This document shows positions 6,553 to 12,988 of a DNA stretch of 14,002 nt, piece by piece (the first letter of the stretch is position 1; each line of letters starts with the position of its first letter). The notes under the pieces were generated by a model. That model ran no database searches and was not told where the DNA came from. It saw only the letters and a list, made by a program, of their open reading frames with translations. The translations under genes were made by a program, and so were the position numbers. The DNA comes from an uncultured Muribaculaceae bacterium (GTDB lineage Bacteria > Bacteroidota > Bacteroidia > Bacteroidales > Muribaculaceae): contig CAJUQP010000061.1 of assembly GCA_910588245.1 (NCBI GenBank), positions 1 through 14,002 of the forward strand. The letters are read 5' to 3'.

Positions 6553-8319
6553 TCAGCGGATCCAGTCGAGAGGATTGAGTTTCTCGCGGTTGCGCCACAC
6601 TTCGAAATGGATGGAACTGCGGCTTCTGTCATCCTCATCGGGAGCGAGGGCTCCCAGTCCCTGACCGGCCTTCACCTGATCTCCCACCTTCACAGCAGGA
6701 GTTGATATATTGCCATAGACAGTATAGTAGTTGCCGTGGTTAACTATCACAACAGTGTTGTAGCCGGGAAGCATGTAGACCCCCGACACCTTGCCATTAT
6801 AGACAGCAAGCGCCGAAGCACCCGAAGAAACCTCCGCATCGATACCGGGATTGTCGTAGACCACATCAGGGAGATCAGGCAATGACTGGCGTCCGAATCT
6901 TGAAGTCACCTTGAACGAACCTGACGCAGGGCGCGGCAGACTCCCCTTCATCTGGGCGAAATTGCCGGCGGATGCGGCCGGCTTCACATTTGCCGCCACC
7001 AGCTTGCCGCCGCTATTTCCATCAGTCTGCGAGCGCGGCCGTCTGCGGCGTGCATCCGCATAATTCCTCTCCTCCACCTTCTTCACATCCTCCTTACGCT
7101 TCTTTGCCGCCTCCTGCGCCTTCTTCTCTGCCTCCTGCGCCCTCTTCTCAGCCTCACGCTCACGCTTCTCAGCCTCCTTACGCTCTTTCTCAGCCTGTTT
7201 CCTTGCTTTCTCATCAGCCTTAGCCAAAGCTTTCTCCCTGGCCACAGCATCCTTACGCGCCTTCTTGGCGGCCTCTTTCTCGGCCTCCGCCGCCGCTCTC
7301 TCGGCAGCCTGGCTCTCAGCAAGAAGACGGGCCTGACGCTCGGCTTCCTCCCGCTGCATCCTCTCCTTCTCGGCCTTCTCACGGGCAACGCGTTCCTCCT
7401 CAGCCTTTCGCTGCGCCTCAGCCAGGGCACGCTCCTCAGCGGCACGACGTTCCTCTTCGGCAATCAGTGCCGCGATACGGTTGCGCAGCTGATTAGCCTC
7501 CGCCTGCTTACGGCTCAGATGACTTTTCAAAGCATCGCCATTCTTACGCAATTCAGCCACAATCGCATCCTGCCGCGTATGCTGCTGCCGGAGCGTTGAC
7601 TCTTCCGACTTCTGCCTCTTCAACACCTCCGACTGCTGTGCGCGGGTCTGCGACAGACTCTCCCTTTGCGATTTCAGTTCACGCGTCTTCCCGTCGATGG
7701 CTGCCGACTGTCTGTCCTTCCATTCCGAGAACTGGCGCAGATAGCGCATGCGCCTCAGCGCCTGACTGAAATTCTCTGAGGCGAATATGAATGCAAGATC
7801 GGAATTGTTCTTACGCGCCACCCTCATACGCTTCACAGCTTTCAGATATTCCGTCCGCAGGCGCGACAACTCCGCCTCGTTAGTGGTGATTCCCTTCTCA
7901 AGGGTAGTGATCTTCCCTGTGAGCGCGTTGATCTGCCCAGTTGTTTTCTTAATAGCGGCTTGCGACACACTTATGTCGCTCTCAAGCTTACCGAGTTCGT
8001 TCAGACCGTTTTTCACCGATTTCTCATTCTCGCGGATCTGCTGTTCCGTCAGACGTATCTCCTTCTGTGTGTCGGCAGCACGCTTCTTCACATCCGCGGA
8101 TGTCTCTTTTCGGCCTCCCGCGTTCCGGCGGGAGACAGGGGCGGGCTTTTTAGTCTGTTTCCCGGATGAAGCCTTTGCCTTGGCGGCACTGCGGCGTCCC
8201 TTGGTGGCCGACTGCTGCGGTGGAGCCGCCGCATACATGCGGGCACACTCCCCCAGAGGAGTGAAAAAGAGTATGGAGGATATCAGAAGTGCTATAAGCC
8301 GGTCAGTGTTGCGTGTCAT
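6553..8319 (-). CDS. EnvC-like murein hydrolase activator with coiled coil and degenerate LytM/M23 domain
   Basis: The 588-residue protein is probably periplasmic and controls peptidoglycan amidases during cell division. An N-terminal hydrophobic signal (about 8-28) is followed by a basic Ser/Ala/Lys linker, then a long coiled coil. The stretch at about 290-415 is extremely rich in Ala, Glu, Lys and Arg. Residues about 470-588 form an M23/LytM domain. In active M23 enzymes zinc is held by H-x3-D and by the second His of H-x-H. Here the first His is Asn490 (Asp494 is kept), and the H-x-H is Ser569-Ile-His571, so two key His residues are missing. That matches EnvC, which activates amidases without cutting murein itself. 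It is the last gene of the dut-TPR-DUF4292 block, 81 bases after the DUF4292 gene, and converges on the exporter gene with 15 bases between stop codons. Confidence 0.88.
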   Translation of the reverse strand: MTRNTDRLIALLISSILFFTPLGECARMYAAAPPQQSATKGRRSAAKAKASSGKQTKKPAPVSRRNAGGRKETSADVKKRAADTQKEIRLTEQQIRENEKSVKNGLNELGKLESDISVSQAAIKKTTGQINALTGKITTLEKGITTNEAELSRLRTEYLKAVKRMRVARKNNSDLAFIFASENFSQALRRMRYLRQFSEWKDRQSAAIDGKTRELKSQRESLSQTRAQQSEVLKRQKSEESTLRQQHTRQDAIVAELRKNGDALKSHLSRKQAEANQLRNRIAALIAEEERRAAEERALAEAQRKAEEERVAREKAEKERMQREEAERQARLLAESQAAERAAAEAEKEAAKKARKDAVAREKALAKADEKARKQAEKERKEAEKREREAEKRAQEAEKKAQEAAKKRKEDVKKVEERNYADARRRRPRSQTDGNSGGKLVAANVKPAASAGNFAQMKGSLPRPASGSFKVTSRFGRQSLPDLPDVVYDNPGIDAEVSSGASALAVYNGKVSGVYMLPGYNTVVIVNHGNYYTVYGNISTPAVKVGDQVKAGQGLGALAPDEDDRSRSSIHFEVWRNREKLNPLDWIR

Positions 8320-8400
8320 GTCTTAGAAGGAATGGATGTGTATCCGGTCTCGGTGCAGCCGCTACGGAAAAGGGCGACTTAAAGGAGGCGCCGTATCTTT

Positions 8401-9201
8401 TTATTTGAAAGATTTTATGAATTTGTCAAACGGAAGTTTCGTAAACCCTGAATTAAGCTTTATCCTGTCGAACCCTTTGGCGTCATATTCCGGTCTGCCG
8501 AGCTCAAGCCGGGCCGTATAGTTCCGCTTGTCCGACTGATAGACAAAATCCAGATCGTAACCCTTCTCAAAATACTCATATGAAAGCACCACCGACACGT
8601 CAGGCTTATCCACCGGAAGCACCATCAGGGCTCCCGTGAGCCATCGGGGGGAGATCATATAGCCATAGTTGAAGCCGGGTATGGCCGACTCCTTTGTGGC
8701 CACCAGCGTCGAGGATCCGTCGGCCTCAGCATATATCTCAACCTTATCGGCCAGCTCCCTGCTGAGAAGACCGAAGCCCGGGATCACAACCCTTCCGAGA
8801 ATGAGATCCTGAAGATCCGACACACCCCCCGGATAATACGCGAGCGCTCGGGCTATCGGTTCCTCCACATAAGTCTTGTTCATCTTGTTGACGACAAGCA
8901 ATGTGGAGTCGGCGATCTCGGCTCTCCCGACCTCGCCTACCAGCGGAGCCCTGAGAGATATGAAGATGGAACTGTCGCGCACCATATATATCTTGACACT
9001 CGGGCTGAGCGGCAAGCCTGCCATCCTGAACTTGCCGGAGATTCCGACACTCGTCCAGGCTTCCCATGAGGCAGTTATCGAATCGACCGCCAAAAGCCTT
9101 TCATCAGCATCGACAATATTCTGCGATGAAGCATTACGCGGCATGGCGGCAAGAAGAATCAGGGCCAATGCCAGCGCTGCGGTTATCTTGTGTGGTTTCA
9201 T
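8401..9201 (-). CDS. Exported DUF4292 protein, possible LolB-like fold
   Basis: The 266-residue product has a signal peptide (hydrophobic run about 8-19, likely cut near 'NASS-QN'), so it should be periplasmic. The body resembles DUF4292 (PF14125): an early Trp-containing helix, a 'GISGKFRM' strand, 'IFISLRAPLVGEVGRAEI', then 'LLVVNKMNKTY'. This run of strands is reminiscent of LolA/LolB lipoprotein carriers, and I recall DUF4292 being grouped with that fold, but I cannot check it here. Many relatives are lipoproteins. This copy shows no Cys lipobox at the signal end. The start codon overlaps the stop of the TPR gene (ATGA, 9198-9201), which implies coupled translation and perhaps a shared job at the outer membrane. 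Function is unknown. Confidence 0.8.
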   Translation of the reverse strand: MKPHKITAALALALILLAAMPRNASSQNIVDADERLLAVDSITASWEAWTSVGISGKFRMAGLPLSPSVKIYMVRDSSIFISLRAPLVGEVGRAEIADSTLLVVNKMNKTYVEEPIARALAYYPGGVSDLQDLILGRVVIPGFGLLSRELADKVEIYAEADGSSTLVATKESAIPGFNYGYMISPRWLTGALMVLPVDKPDVSVVLSYEYFEKGYDLDFVYQSDKRNYTARLELGRPEYDAKGFDRIKLNSGFTKLPFDKFIKSFK

Positions 9202-10997
9202 TCGAAAAAGAATGTTTTATGTGTCACTTTTTTCTTCAGCAAAGCGTCGCCGGGCTCGAGCTCAAGCGCCTTCTTCCAGTTCTCCAGAGCCTCCTTAGGC
9301 TGTCCGTTCATAAACTGGATATCGCCGAGATGACTGTAAAATTCCGCGTTCTCCGCCGTGCCGGCCGCTTTTGCAGTCTCCAGGGCCTTCGTCTGGTATT
9401 CAAGCGCCTCCTTGTAGTTTTTCTTCTTGAAAAGCACCCAGGCATACGTGTCGAGATAAGTCTCATTCTCCGGCTCCTGATCTATCGCCTCCCGGCTCAT
9501 CTTCTCGGCCCGGTCAATGTCGCCGTCGTTCTCAGCGAGGAAATAGGCATAGTTGTTGAGCGTCATCGGGCTGGAAGGGAGAAAATACAGGGCGTTGTCA
9601 TATGCTTTGAACGTCTTATCAAGATCGCCCGAAGTATAATACATATCACCGAGCATAGTGTAGAGCGAATTCATGCGGGTCAGGCCATCGTAGCTGAGCT
9701 GGGTCCTGGTGCGTGAATCGGTGATTGAATCGGTGAGCGGAAGACCGGGCAGCACGGAATGTATAAGTTCGGCATAGGCTTTCTCAGCCTCTCCGTAATC
9801 TTTGGCCATAGTAGCGGCTGAGGCATACATCAGTCTCAGCGGATCGGTTGTCTCCACATGCTGCAGGGCCCTGCGATAAGTGGCCACAGCGTCAGCGCCC
9901 CGGTCATCGGCCAGCTGGAAACGCATCAGCGAACCCCAGTATTCTATATTCGAGGGATCGAGGTCTATGGCATATTCTATCTGCTCCTCGGCATCCTTGA
10001 AATCACCCTTGGCGCCACTGTAGCGGGCAGCCAGGTCAAGCACCTTGGGCTCATGAGGATACTGCTCCTGCAGCACCGAGAAAAGATGGTCGCCCCGGGC
10101 AGTGTCGCTGCTGTCGTCGAGAAGCGTCTGTAGATATTCGCTAAGAAGGGAAAGCTTGTCCTCAAGCTCGAAATCCTCCGACAGCAGAGCCTCATAAACC
10201 TTGCTGTCGTATGCCACGCTGTCGCCCGCCGCCTTATAATAATTGGCGAGGGCAAGTTTTGCGGCCCCATTGTCGGGACTGATCCTCTCAGCCTCCTTAT
10301 ATGCCGCCAGAGTGGAGTCGTTGTCGCCGATCACCTCATAAAGATTTCCTTTAAGTATCCTGAATGAAGGTTCGTGCGGATTGCTCGCGATAAGGGTATC
10401 GGCCTCCGCCACGGCTGCCAGGGTGTCGCCTTTCGCGAGCATGAAACTCATTTTCTTGAGCGACAGCTGCGGCGACTTTCCCTCTGTCAGTTCGAAGCGG
10501 TCGAGGGTCTGAAGAGCCTTTTCCGGCTGCCGCGACGCCATATAGGCGTCGGCAAGCTGCAACAGATTCATGCCGTTGCCGGGCTTCAGGGAATCCAGGC
10601 GCTCATATACCCTGATCGCCTCCGGAAGCGTGTCGAGACGCGAAGCCACAAACGCGTAAGAACGCGATTCATATTCATCGGCGGGATACATCTCCACATA
10701 AGGCCGCATCAGGGCCAGCGATCTCATAAGCTGACGCCCGCTCTGCATCGAGTCGGTCTGCACCATAAGCCGGTTCATGCCGTAGGCGGACGCCGCCTCC
10801 ACATATGAAGAATCGGTCATATACGCTTTCTTATAGTATTCATATGCCTGCGGCATATTTCCTTCCGCCTGTTTCCTGGCTCCCTCGAGATAATAATACC
10901 TGGCCTTTCGCCTCAGCGACTGCTCCCCGGGGGCAGCCATGGCAGCGATAGCCACCACGGCGAGAAAGAAGAGAATTATGTGGGCTGTCTTTTTCAA
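9198..10997 (-). CDS. Exported tetratricopeptide-repeat protein, apparent TTG start
   Basis: The 599-residue product has a signal peptide (MKKTAHIILFFLAVVAIAAMA, cut near residue 21) followed by TPR-type helical repeats along nearly its whole length. Clear units include 'GNMPQAYEYYKKAYMTD', 'GDFKDAEEQIEYAIDLDPSN' and 'KNYKEALEYQTKALE', and a final one ends 'ALENWKKALELEPGD'. TPR arrays bind partner proteins, so this is probably a periplasmic or outer-membrane-associated scaffold. The start is inferred as TTG at 10997-10995: it gives a complete, well-shaped signal peptide, and no in-frame ATG lies close upstream, while the next Met (residue 20) would remove the signal. The gene begins 73 bases after dut and ends with a 4-base overlap into the DUF4292 gene. 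No specific function is recognised. Confidence 0.85.
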   Translation of the reverse strand: MKKTAHIILFFLAVVAIAAMAAPGEQSLRRKARYYYLEGARKQAEGNMPQAYEYYKKAYMTDSSYVEAASAYGMNRLMVQTDSMQSGRQLMRSLALMRPYVEMYPADEYESRSYAFVASRLDTLPEAIRVYERLDSLKPGNGMNLLQLADAYMASRQPEKALQTLDRFELTEGKSPQLSLKKMSFMLAKGDTLAAVAEADTLIASNPHEPSFRILKGNLYEVIGDNDSTLAAYKEAERISPDNGAAKLALANYYKAAGDSVAYDSKVYEALLSEDFELEDKLSLLSEYLQTLLDDSSDTARGDHLFSVLQEQYPHEPKVLDLAARYSGAKGDFKDAEEQIEYAIDLDPSNIEYWGSLMRFQLADDRGADAVATYRRALQHVETTDPLRLMYASAATMAKDYGEAEKAYAELIHSVLPGLPLTDSITDSRTRTQLSYDGLTRMNSLYTMLGDMYYTSGDLDKTFKAYDNALYFLPSSPMTLNNYAYFLAENDGDIDRAEKMSREAIDQEPENETYLDTYAWVLFKKKNYKEALEYQTKALETAKAAGTAENAEFYSHLGDIQFMNGQPKEALENWKKALELEPGDALLKKKVTHKTFFFE

Positions 10998-11031
10998 TGT
11001 GTCTGTTGTTGGAAGTGTGGAGTATATTTTT

Positions 11032-11052
11032 GCGTCTGCCGGTCACAGACGC
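11032..11052 (-). repeat. Inverted repeat in the dut-TPR intercistronic gap
   Basis: GCGTCTG at 11032-11038 and its exact reverse complement CAGACGC at 11046-11052 enclose a 7-base loop. In the minus-strand transcript this hairpin sits between the dut stop and the TTG start of the TPR gene and is followed by an A-rich run, not a U-run. It is therefore more likely a processing or stability element than a terminator. Confidence 0.5.
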
Positions 11053-11070
11053 ACGGCTACGTCTGTCCGG

Positions 11071-11517
11071 TCAGCTCAGGCCTGTGTGGCCGAATGCGCC
11101 ATCCTCGCGCGCGGTGCGGTCAAGGCGGTCGGTCTCTTCCCATTCCACATGGGAGTATTGTTTTATCACCATCTGGCATATCCTCTCGCCATCGTTGACA
11201 GTGAAGTCGTTTTTCCCGAGATTTATAAGGATCACCCCTATCTCGCCACGGTAGTCGGCATCTACCGTCCCCGGGGAATTCGCTATCGTTATTCCCTGAT
11301 TCAGGGCAAGACCCGACCGAGGGCGTATCTGGCATTCATATCCCTGCGGAAGCTGGATATAGAGTCCTGTGGGGATAAGCGCCCTGTCGCCGGCCTTGAG
11401 CGTCACAGGACCTTCGGGAAGATATGCGCGCACATCCATCCCCGCCGCCTCGAATGTGCCGTACTGCGGGAGCGGATGATGGCTTCTGTTGATTATCTTG
11501 ACTTTGATTCTGTCCAT
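11071..11517 (-). CDS. dut: dUTP diphosphatase (dUTPase)
   Basis: Hydrolyses dUTP to dUMP and diphosphate in the cytoplasm, keeping uracil out of DNA and supplying dUMP for thymidylate synthesis. At 148 residues it has the normal length of a trimeric dUTPase, with all five motifs in order: AGMDVRA (25-31), RPRSGLAL, 'GTVDADYRGEIGV' with the catalytic-site Asp and Tyr, RICQMVI, and a C-terminal REDGAFGHTG arm. It heads the minus-strand block leading into the TPR, DUF4292 and EnvC-like genes. I recall that order from other Bacteroidales genomes. A TAnnTTTG box 102 bases upstream of the ATG is a likely promoter, giving a leader of about 95 bases with a strong hairpin near its 5' end. Confidence 0.97.
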   Translation of the reverse strand: MDRIKVKIINRSHHPLPQYGTFEAAGMDVRAYLPEGPVTLKAGDRALIPTGLYIQLPQGYECQIRPRSGLALNQGITIANSPGTVDADYRGEIGVILINLGKNDFTVNDGERICQMVIKQYSHVEWEETDRLDRTAREDGAFGHTGLS

Positions 11518-11583
11518 TTATTCATTCATTTGGTGATCAACCGGCGCTGTGCGGCGTCCGGTCATGTCTTTCTAACCGATGTC

Positions 11584-11604
11584 GGGGCGTAAAAGTTGCG
11601 CCCC
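11584..11604 (-). promoter_or_regulatory. GC-rich hairpin in the dut leader
   Basis: GGGGCG (11584-11589) pairs with CGCCCC (11599-11604) across a 9-base loop. Given the -7 box at 11619-11626, transcription would start around 11612-11614, so the hairpin would lie at the very 5' end of the mRNA, where such structures often protect against decay. A weaker pairing (ACCGG 11540-11544 with CCGGT 11558-11562) lies nearer the dut start. Confidence 0.4.
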
Positions 11605-11618
11605 ATGCATAGAACTTA

Positions 11619-11652
11619 CAAAATTAATAAAAAAACTTAACTTTCGCACAAA
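11619..11652 (-). promoter_or_regulatory. Probable promoter of dut
   Basis: On the minus strand TAATTTTG (11626 down to 11619) matches the Bacteroidota -7 box TAnnTTTG exactly. A TTTG at 11652-11649 is a possible -33 element, but the spacing is 22 bases, longer than the usual 19-20, so this half is weak. No other good candidate precedes dut. Confidence 0.5.
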
Positions 11653-11660
11653 GCGTCTTC

Positions 11661-11680
11661 CTAATAGGCACTAATAGGCC
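11661..11680. repeat. Tandem 10-base direct repeat
   Basis: CTAATAGGCA is followed at once by CTAATAGGCC (9 of 10 bases equal) in the gap between dut and the ferredoxin gene, just upstream of the dut promoter. It may be a pair of regulator half-sites or chance. Confidence 0.5.
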
Positions 11681-11691
11681 CTATATACACG

Positions 11692-11727
11692 AATCCGGCC
11701 GCCTTACATTTGTAAGACAGCCGGATT
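11692..11727 (-). terminator. Hairpin downstream of the ferredoxin gene
   Basis: AATCCGGC (11692-11699) pairs with GCCGGATT (11720-11727). Inside, after a 3x3 mismatch, CTTACA (11703-11708) pairs with TGTAAG (11711-11716). The structure begins 24 bases after the ferredoxin stop, where a terminator is expected. No U-run follows on the minus strand, so it may act as a 3' stabiliser or an inefficient terminator. Confidence 0.55.
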
Positions 11728-11751
11728 AAGAGTTATCGCTGACTCCGGGAG

Positions 11752-11919
11752 TTAGCCCTCGCTGATCGCGTCGTTAGGACAAACCTGTGCGCAGCTGCCG
11801 CAATCGATACATGTATCGGGGTTGATGTGGTAGATGTCGCCCTCTGTGATGGAGTCGGTGGGGCACACTGACATGCAGGTGCCGCATGCGATACAGTTGT
11901 CGCCAATTACGTATGCCAT
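11752..11919 (-). CDS. Small 2[4Fe-4S] ferredoxin, 55 residues
   Basis: Reading the minus strand from the ATG at 11919 to the TAA at 11754-11752 gives a 55-residue bacterial-type ferredoxin. It has two matching cluster motifs: CIACGTCMSVCP (Cys9, 12, 15 and 19) and CIDCGSCAQVCP (Cys37, 40, 43 and 47). In this family the first three Cys of each motif plus the fourth of the other bind each [4Fe-4S] cluster. The short spacer between the motifs and the 55-residue length are typical of clostridial-type low-potential electron carriers that serve pyruvate:ferredoxin oxidoreductase, hydrogenases or, conceivably, radical SAM enzymes. The high acidity and lack of a signal peptide indicate the cytoplasm. 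It appears to be a single-gene unit with its own promoter (11972-12003) and a hairpin after it. Confidence 0.97.
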   Translation of the reverse strand: MAYVIGDNCIACGTCMSVCPTDSITEGDIYHINPDTCIDCGSCAQVCPNDAISEG

Positions 11920-11971
11920 AATCGTGAAGTTTTAATTATTCGTTATTGTTTCTGATTTGTTATTTGATATG

Positions 11972-12003
11972 CAAAATTAAACTTTCAATTCCAATTTAGC
12001 AAC
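11972..12003 (-). promoter_or_regulatory. Promoter of the ferredoxin gene
   Basis: On the minus strand GTTG (12003-12000), then 20 bases, then TAATTTTG (11979-11972) fits the Bacteroidota -33/-7 pattern closely. The -7 box lies about 53 bases before the ferredoxin ATG. Confidence 0.7.
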
Positions 12004-12059
12004 ATTTCACGAACCATATTCTGTAATTTGTAACCATTCCAAATAGCATTCTCTTCTCA

Positions 12060-12089
12060 TCCCGGATTGTCTATTGCAAGCCTCCGGGA
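12060..12089. repeat. 7-base inverted repeat over the glycosyltransferase -33 element
   Basis: TCCCGGA (12060-12066) and TCCGGGA (12083-12089) are exact reverse complements 16 bases apart and straddle the TTG at 12074-12076. It may be an operator for a dimeric regulator, or a weak hairpin. No family is identifiable. Confidence 0.4.
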
Positions 12090-12104
12090 TTTTGCTTATA
12101 TTTG
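12074..12104 (+). promoter_or_regulatory. Promoter of the glycosyltransferase gene
   Basis: TTG (12074-12076), 20 bases, then TATATTTG (12097-12104), an exact TAnnTTTG match. The start codon follows 33 bases later, so the leader is short. Confidence 0.75.
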
Positions 12105-12137
12105 CAGGGCCGGACCACAAGGACCGCCACTTGACAC

Positions 12138-12887
12138 ATGACAGACACGAAACCTCTGATCTCCATCATCACCATAACCTTCAACGCCGCCGCGGAGCTT
12201 CTCCCTACGATGGAGTCGGTGGCACACCAGACCTTCAAAGGATTCGAACATCTCATAATCGATGGCGCATCGACCGACAACACCCTTGAGCTCGCAAGGA
12301 AATCCGGCACAAAGTCGCTCAGGATATTAAGCGAGCCTGACAACGGACTCTACGACGCCATGAACAAGGGGCTGCGGATGGCACGCGGGAAATATGTGCT
12401 GTTCCTTAACGCAGGCGATACTTTCCATGCCGACGACACTCTGGCGCTATACGCCGCTAAGACCGCCGGAGGCCCCGACATCATATATGCCGACACAGTC
12501 ATCGTCGACGCACAAAGAAACATAATCGGCCCGCGCCACCTCTCCGCTCCCGACATCCTGACATTCCAGTCTTTTGCAAAAGGGATGCTCATATGCCATC
12601 AGGCATTCATGGTAAGGAAAGATCTGGCACCTGCCTACGACACTTCTTACCGGTTATCCGCTGATTACGACTGGACAGTGAAATGCATCAGGAAATCAAA
12701 ACCGGGTAAATGCGTGAATCTACATACCGTTGCGATCGACTACCTCTCCGACGGAATGACAGACCACAACAAGATGAAATCACTCCGCGAAAGATTCTCC
12801 ATAATGGCCAGACACTACGGCGTGTTGCGTACAGTGACAAACCATATAGGATTCATCGGGCGCGCAATAAAAAGGAAGAGCTTCTGA
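12138..12887 (+). CDS. Family 2 (GT-A) glycosyltransferase, WcaA/WcaE-like
   Basis: The 249-residue enzyme likely transfers a sugar from a nucleotide-sugar donor during surface polysaccharide synthesis, acting on the cytoplasmic side of the inner membrane. The GT-A fold is clear: an N-terminal 'ISIITITFN' strand, 'IIDGASTDNT' with Asp42 and Asp47 for the donor base and ribose, 'EPDNGLYDAMNKG' (66-78), and 'FLNAGD' whose Asp94 fills the metal-binding DxD position. 'SADYDW' (174-179) sits where the catalytic base lies in many GT2 enzymes. The pattern around 'EPDNGLYDAMNKGL' and 'LNAGD' is close to the colanic-acid WcaE type, but donor and acceptor cannot be told. No transmembrane helix is apparent. 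It stands alone with its own promoter and a strong terminator, not inside a polysaccharide cluster in this window. Confidence 0.9.
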   Translation: MTDTKPLISIITITFNAAAELLPTMESVAHQTFKGFEHLIIDGASTDNTLELARKSGTKSLRILSEPDNGLYDAMNKGLRMARGKYVLFLNAGDTFHADDTLALYAAKTAGGPDIIYADTVIVDAQRNIIGPRHLSAPDILTFQSFAKGMLICHQAFMVRKDLAPAYDTSYRLSADYDWTVKCIRKSKPGKCVNLHTVAIDYLSDGMTDHNKMKSLRERFSIMARHYGVLRTVTNHIGFIGRAIKRKSF

Positions 12888-12911
12888 CGACTTTATCCTA
12901 TTTTTCCGCAT

Positions 12912-12947
12912 TATGGAATTTCAAACCTTGAAATTCCATATTTTTTT
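12912..12947 (+). terminator. Intrinsic terminator of the glycosyltransferase gene
   Basis: TATGGAATTTCAA (12912-12924) pairs perfectly with TTGAAATTCCATA (12928-12940) over a 3-base loop, and seven T follow at once (12941-12947). It begins 24 bases after the stop codon: a textbook rho-independent terminator. Confidence 0.92.
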
Positions 12948-12957
12948 GCTAAATTCG
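12928..12957 (+). promoter_or_regulatory. Probable promoter of the AraC-type gene, overlapping the terminator
   Basis: TTG (12928-12930), 19 bases, then TAAATTCG (12950-12957), which differs from TAnnTTTG at one base. The -33 element lies inside the descending arm of the terminator hairpin. The start codon follows 31 bases after the -7 box. Confidence 0.6.
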
Positions 12958-12988
12958 CACCTGTATTGCTAATCTATACCAATTTGAA

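Noticed and set aside
7080..7420. Repeated 'CTTCTC(A/G)GCCTC' words suggesting a tandem repeat or CRISPR-like array
   Set aside because: They are the codons of the A/E/K heptad-like coiled coil, in frame and of varying spacing. No conserved repeat-spacer structure exists.
7083..7463. Arg-rich minus-strand frame and Pro/Ser-rich plus-strand frame over the EnvC-like coiled coil
   Set aside because: Both are shifted readings of the repetitive Ala/Glu/Lys codons of the coiled coil.
8320..8400. Possible promoter or small gene between the DUF4292 and EnvC-like genes
   Set aside because: No TAnnTTTG box on the minus strand and no convincing short frame; it looks like an ordinary intercistronic gap.
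10939..11592. 217-residue plus-strand frame antisense to dut
   Set aside because: dut on the minus strand has all five dUTPase motifs. The plus-strand product shows no recognisable domain.
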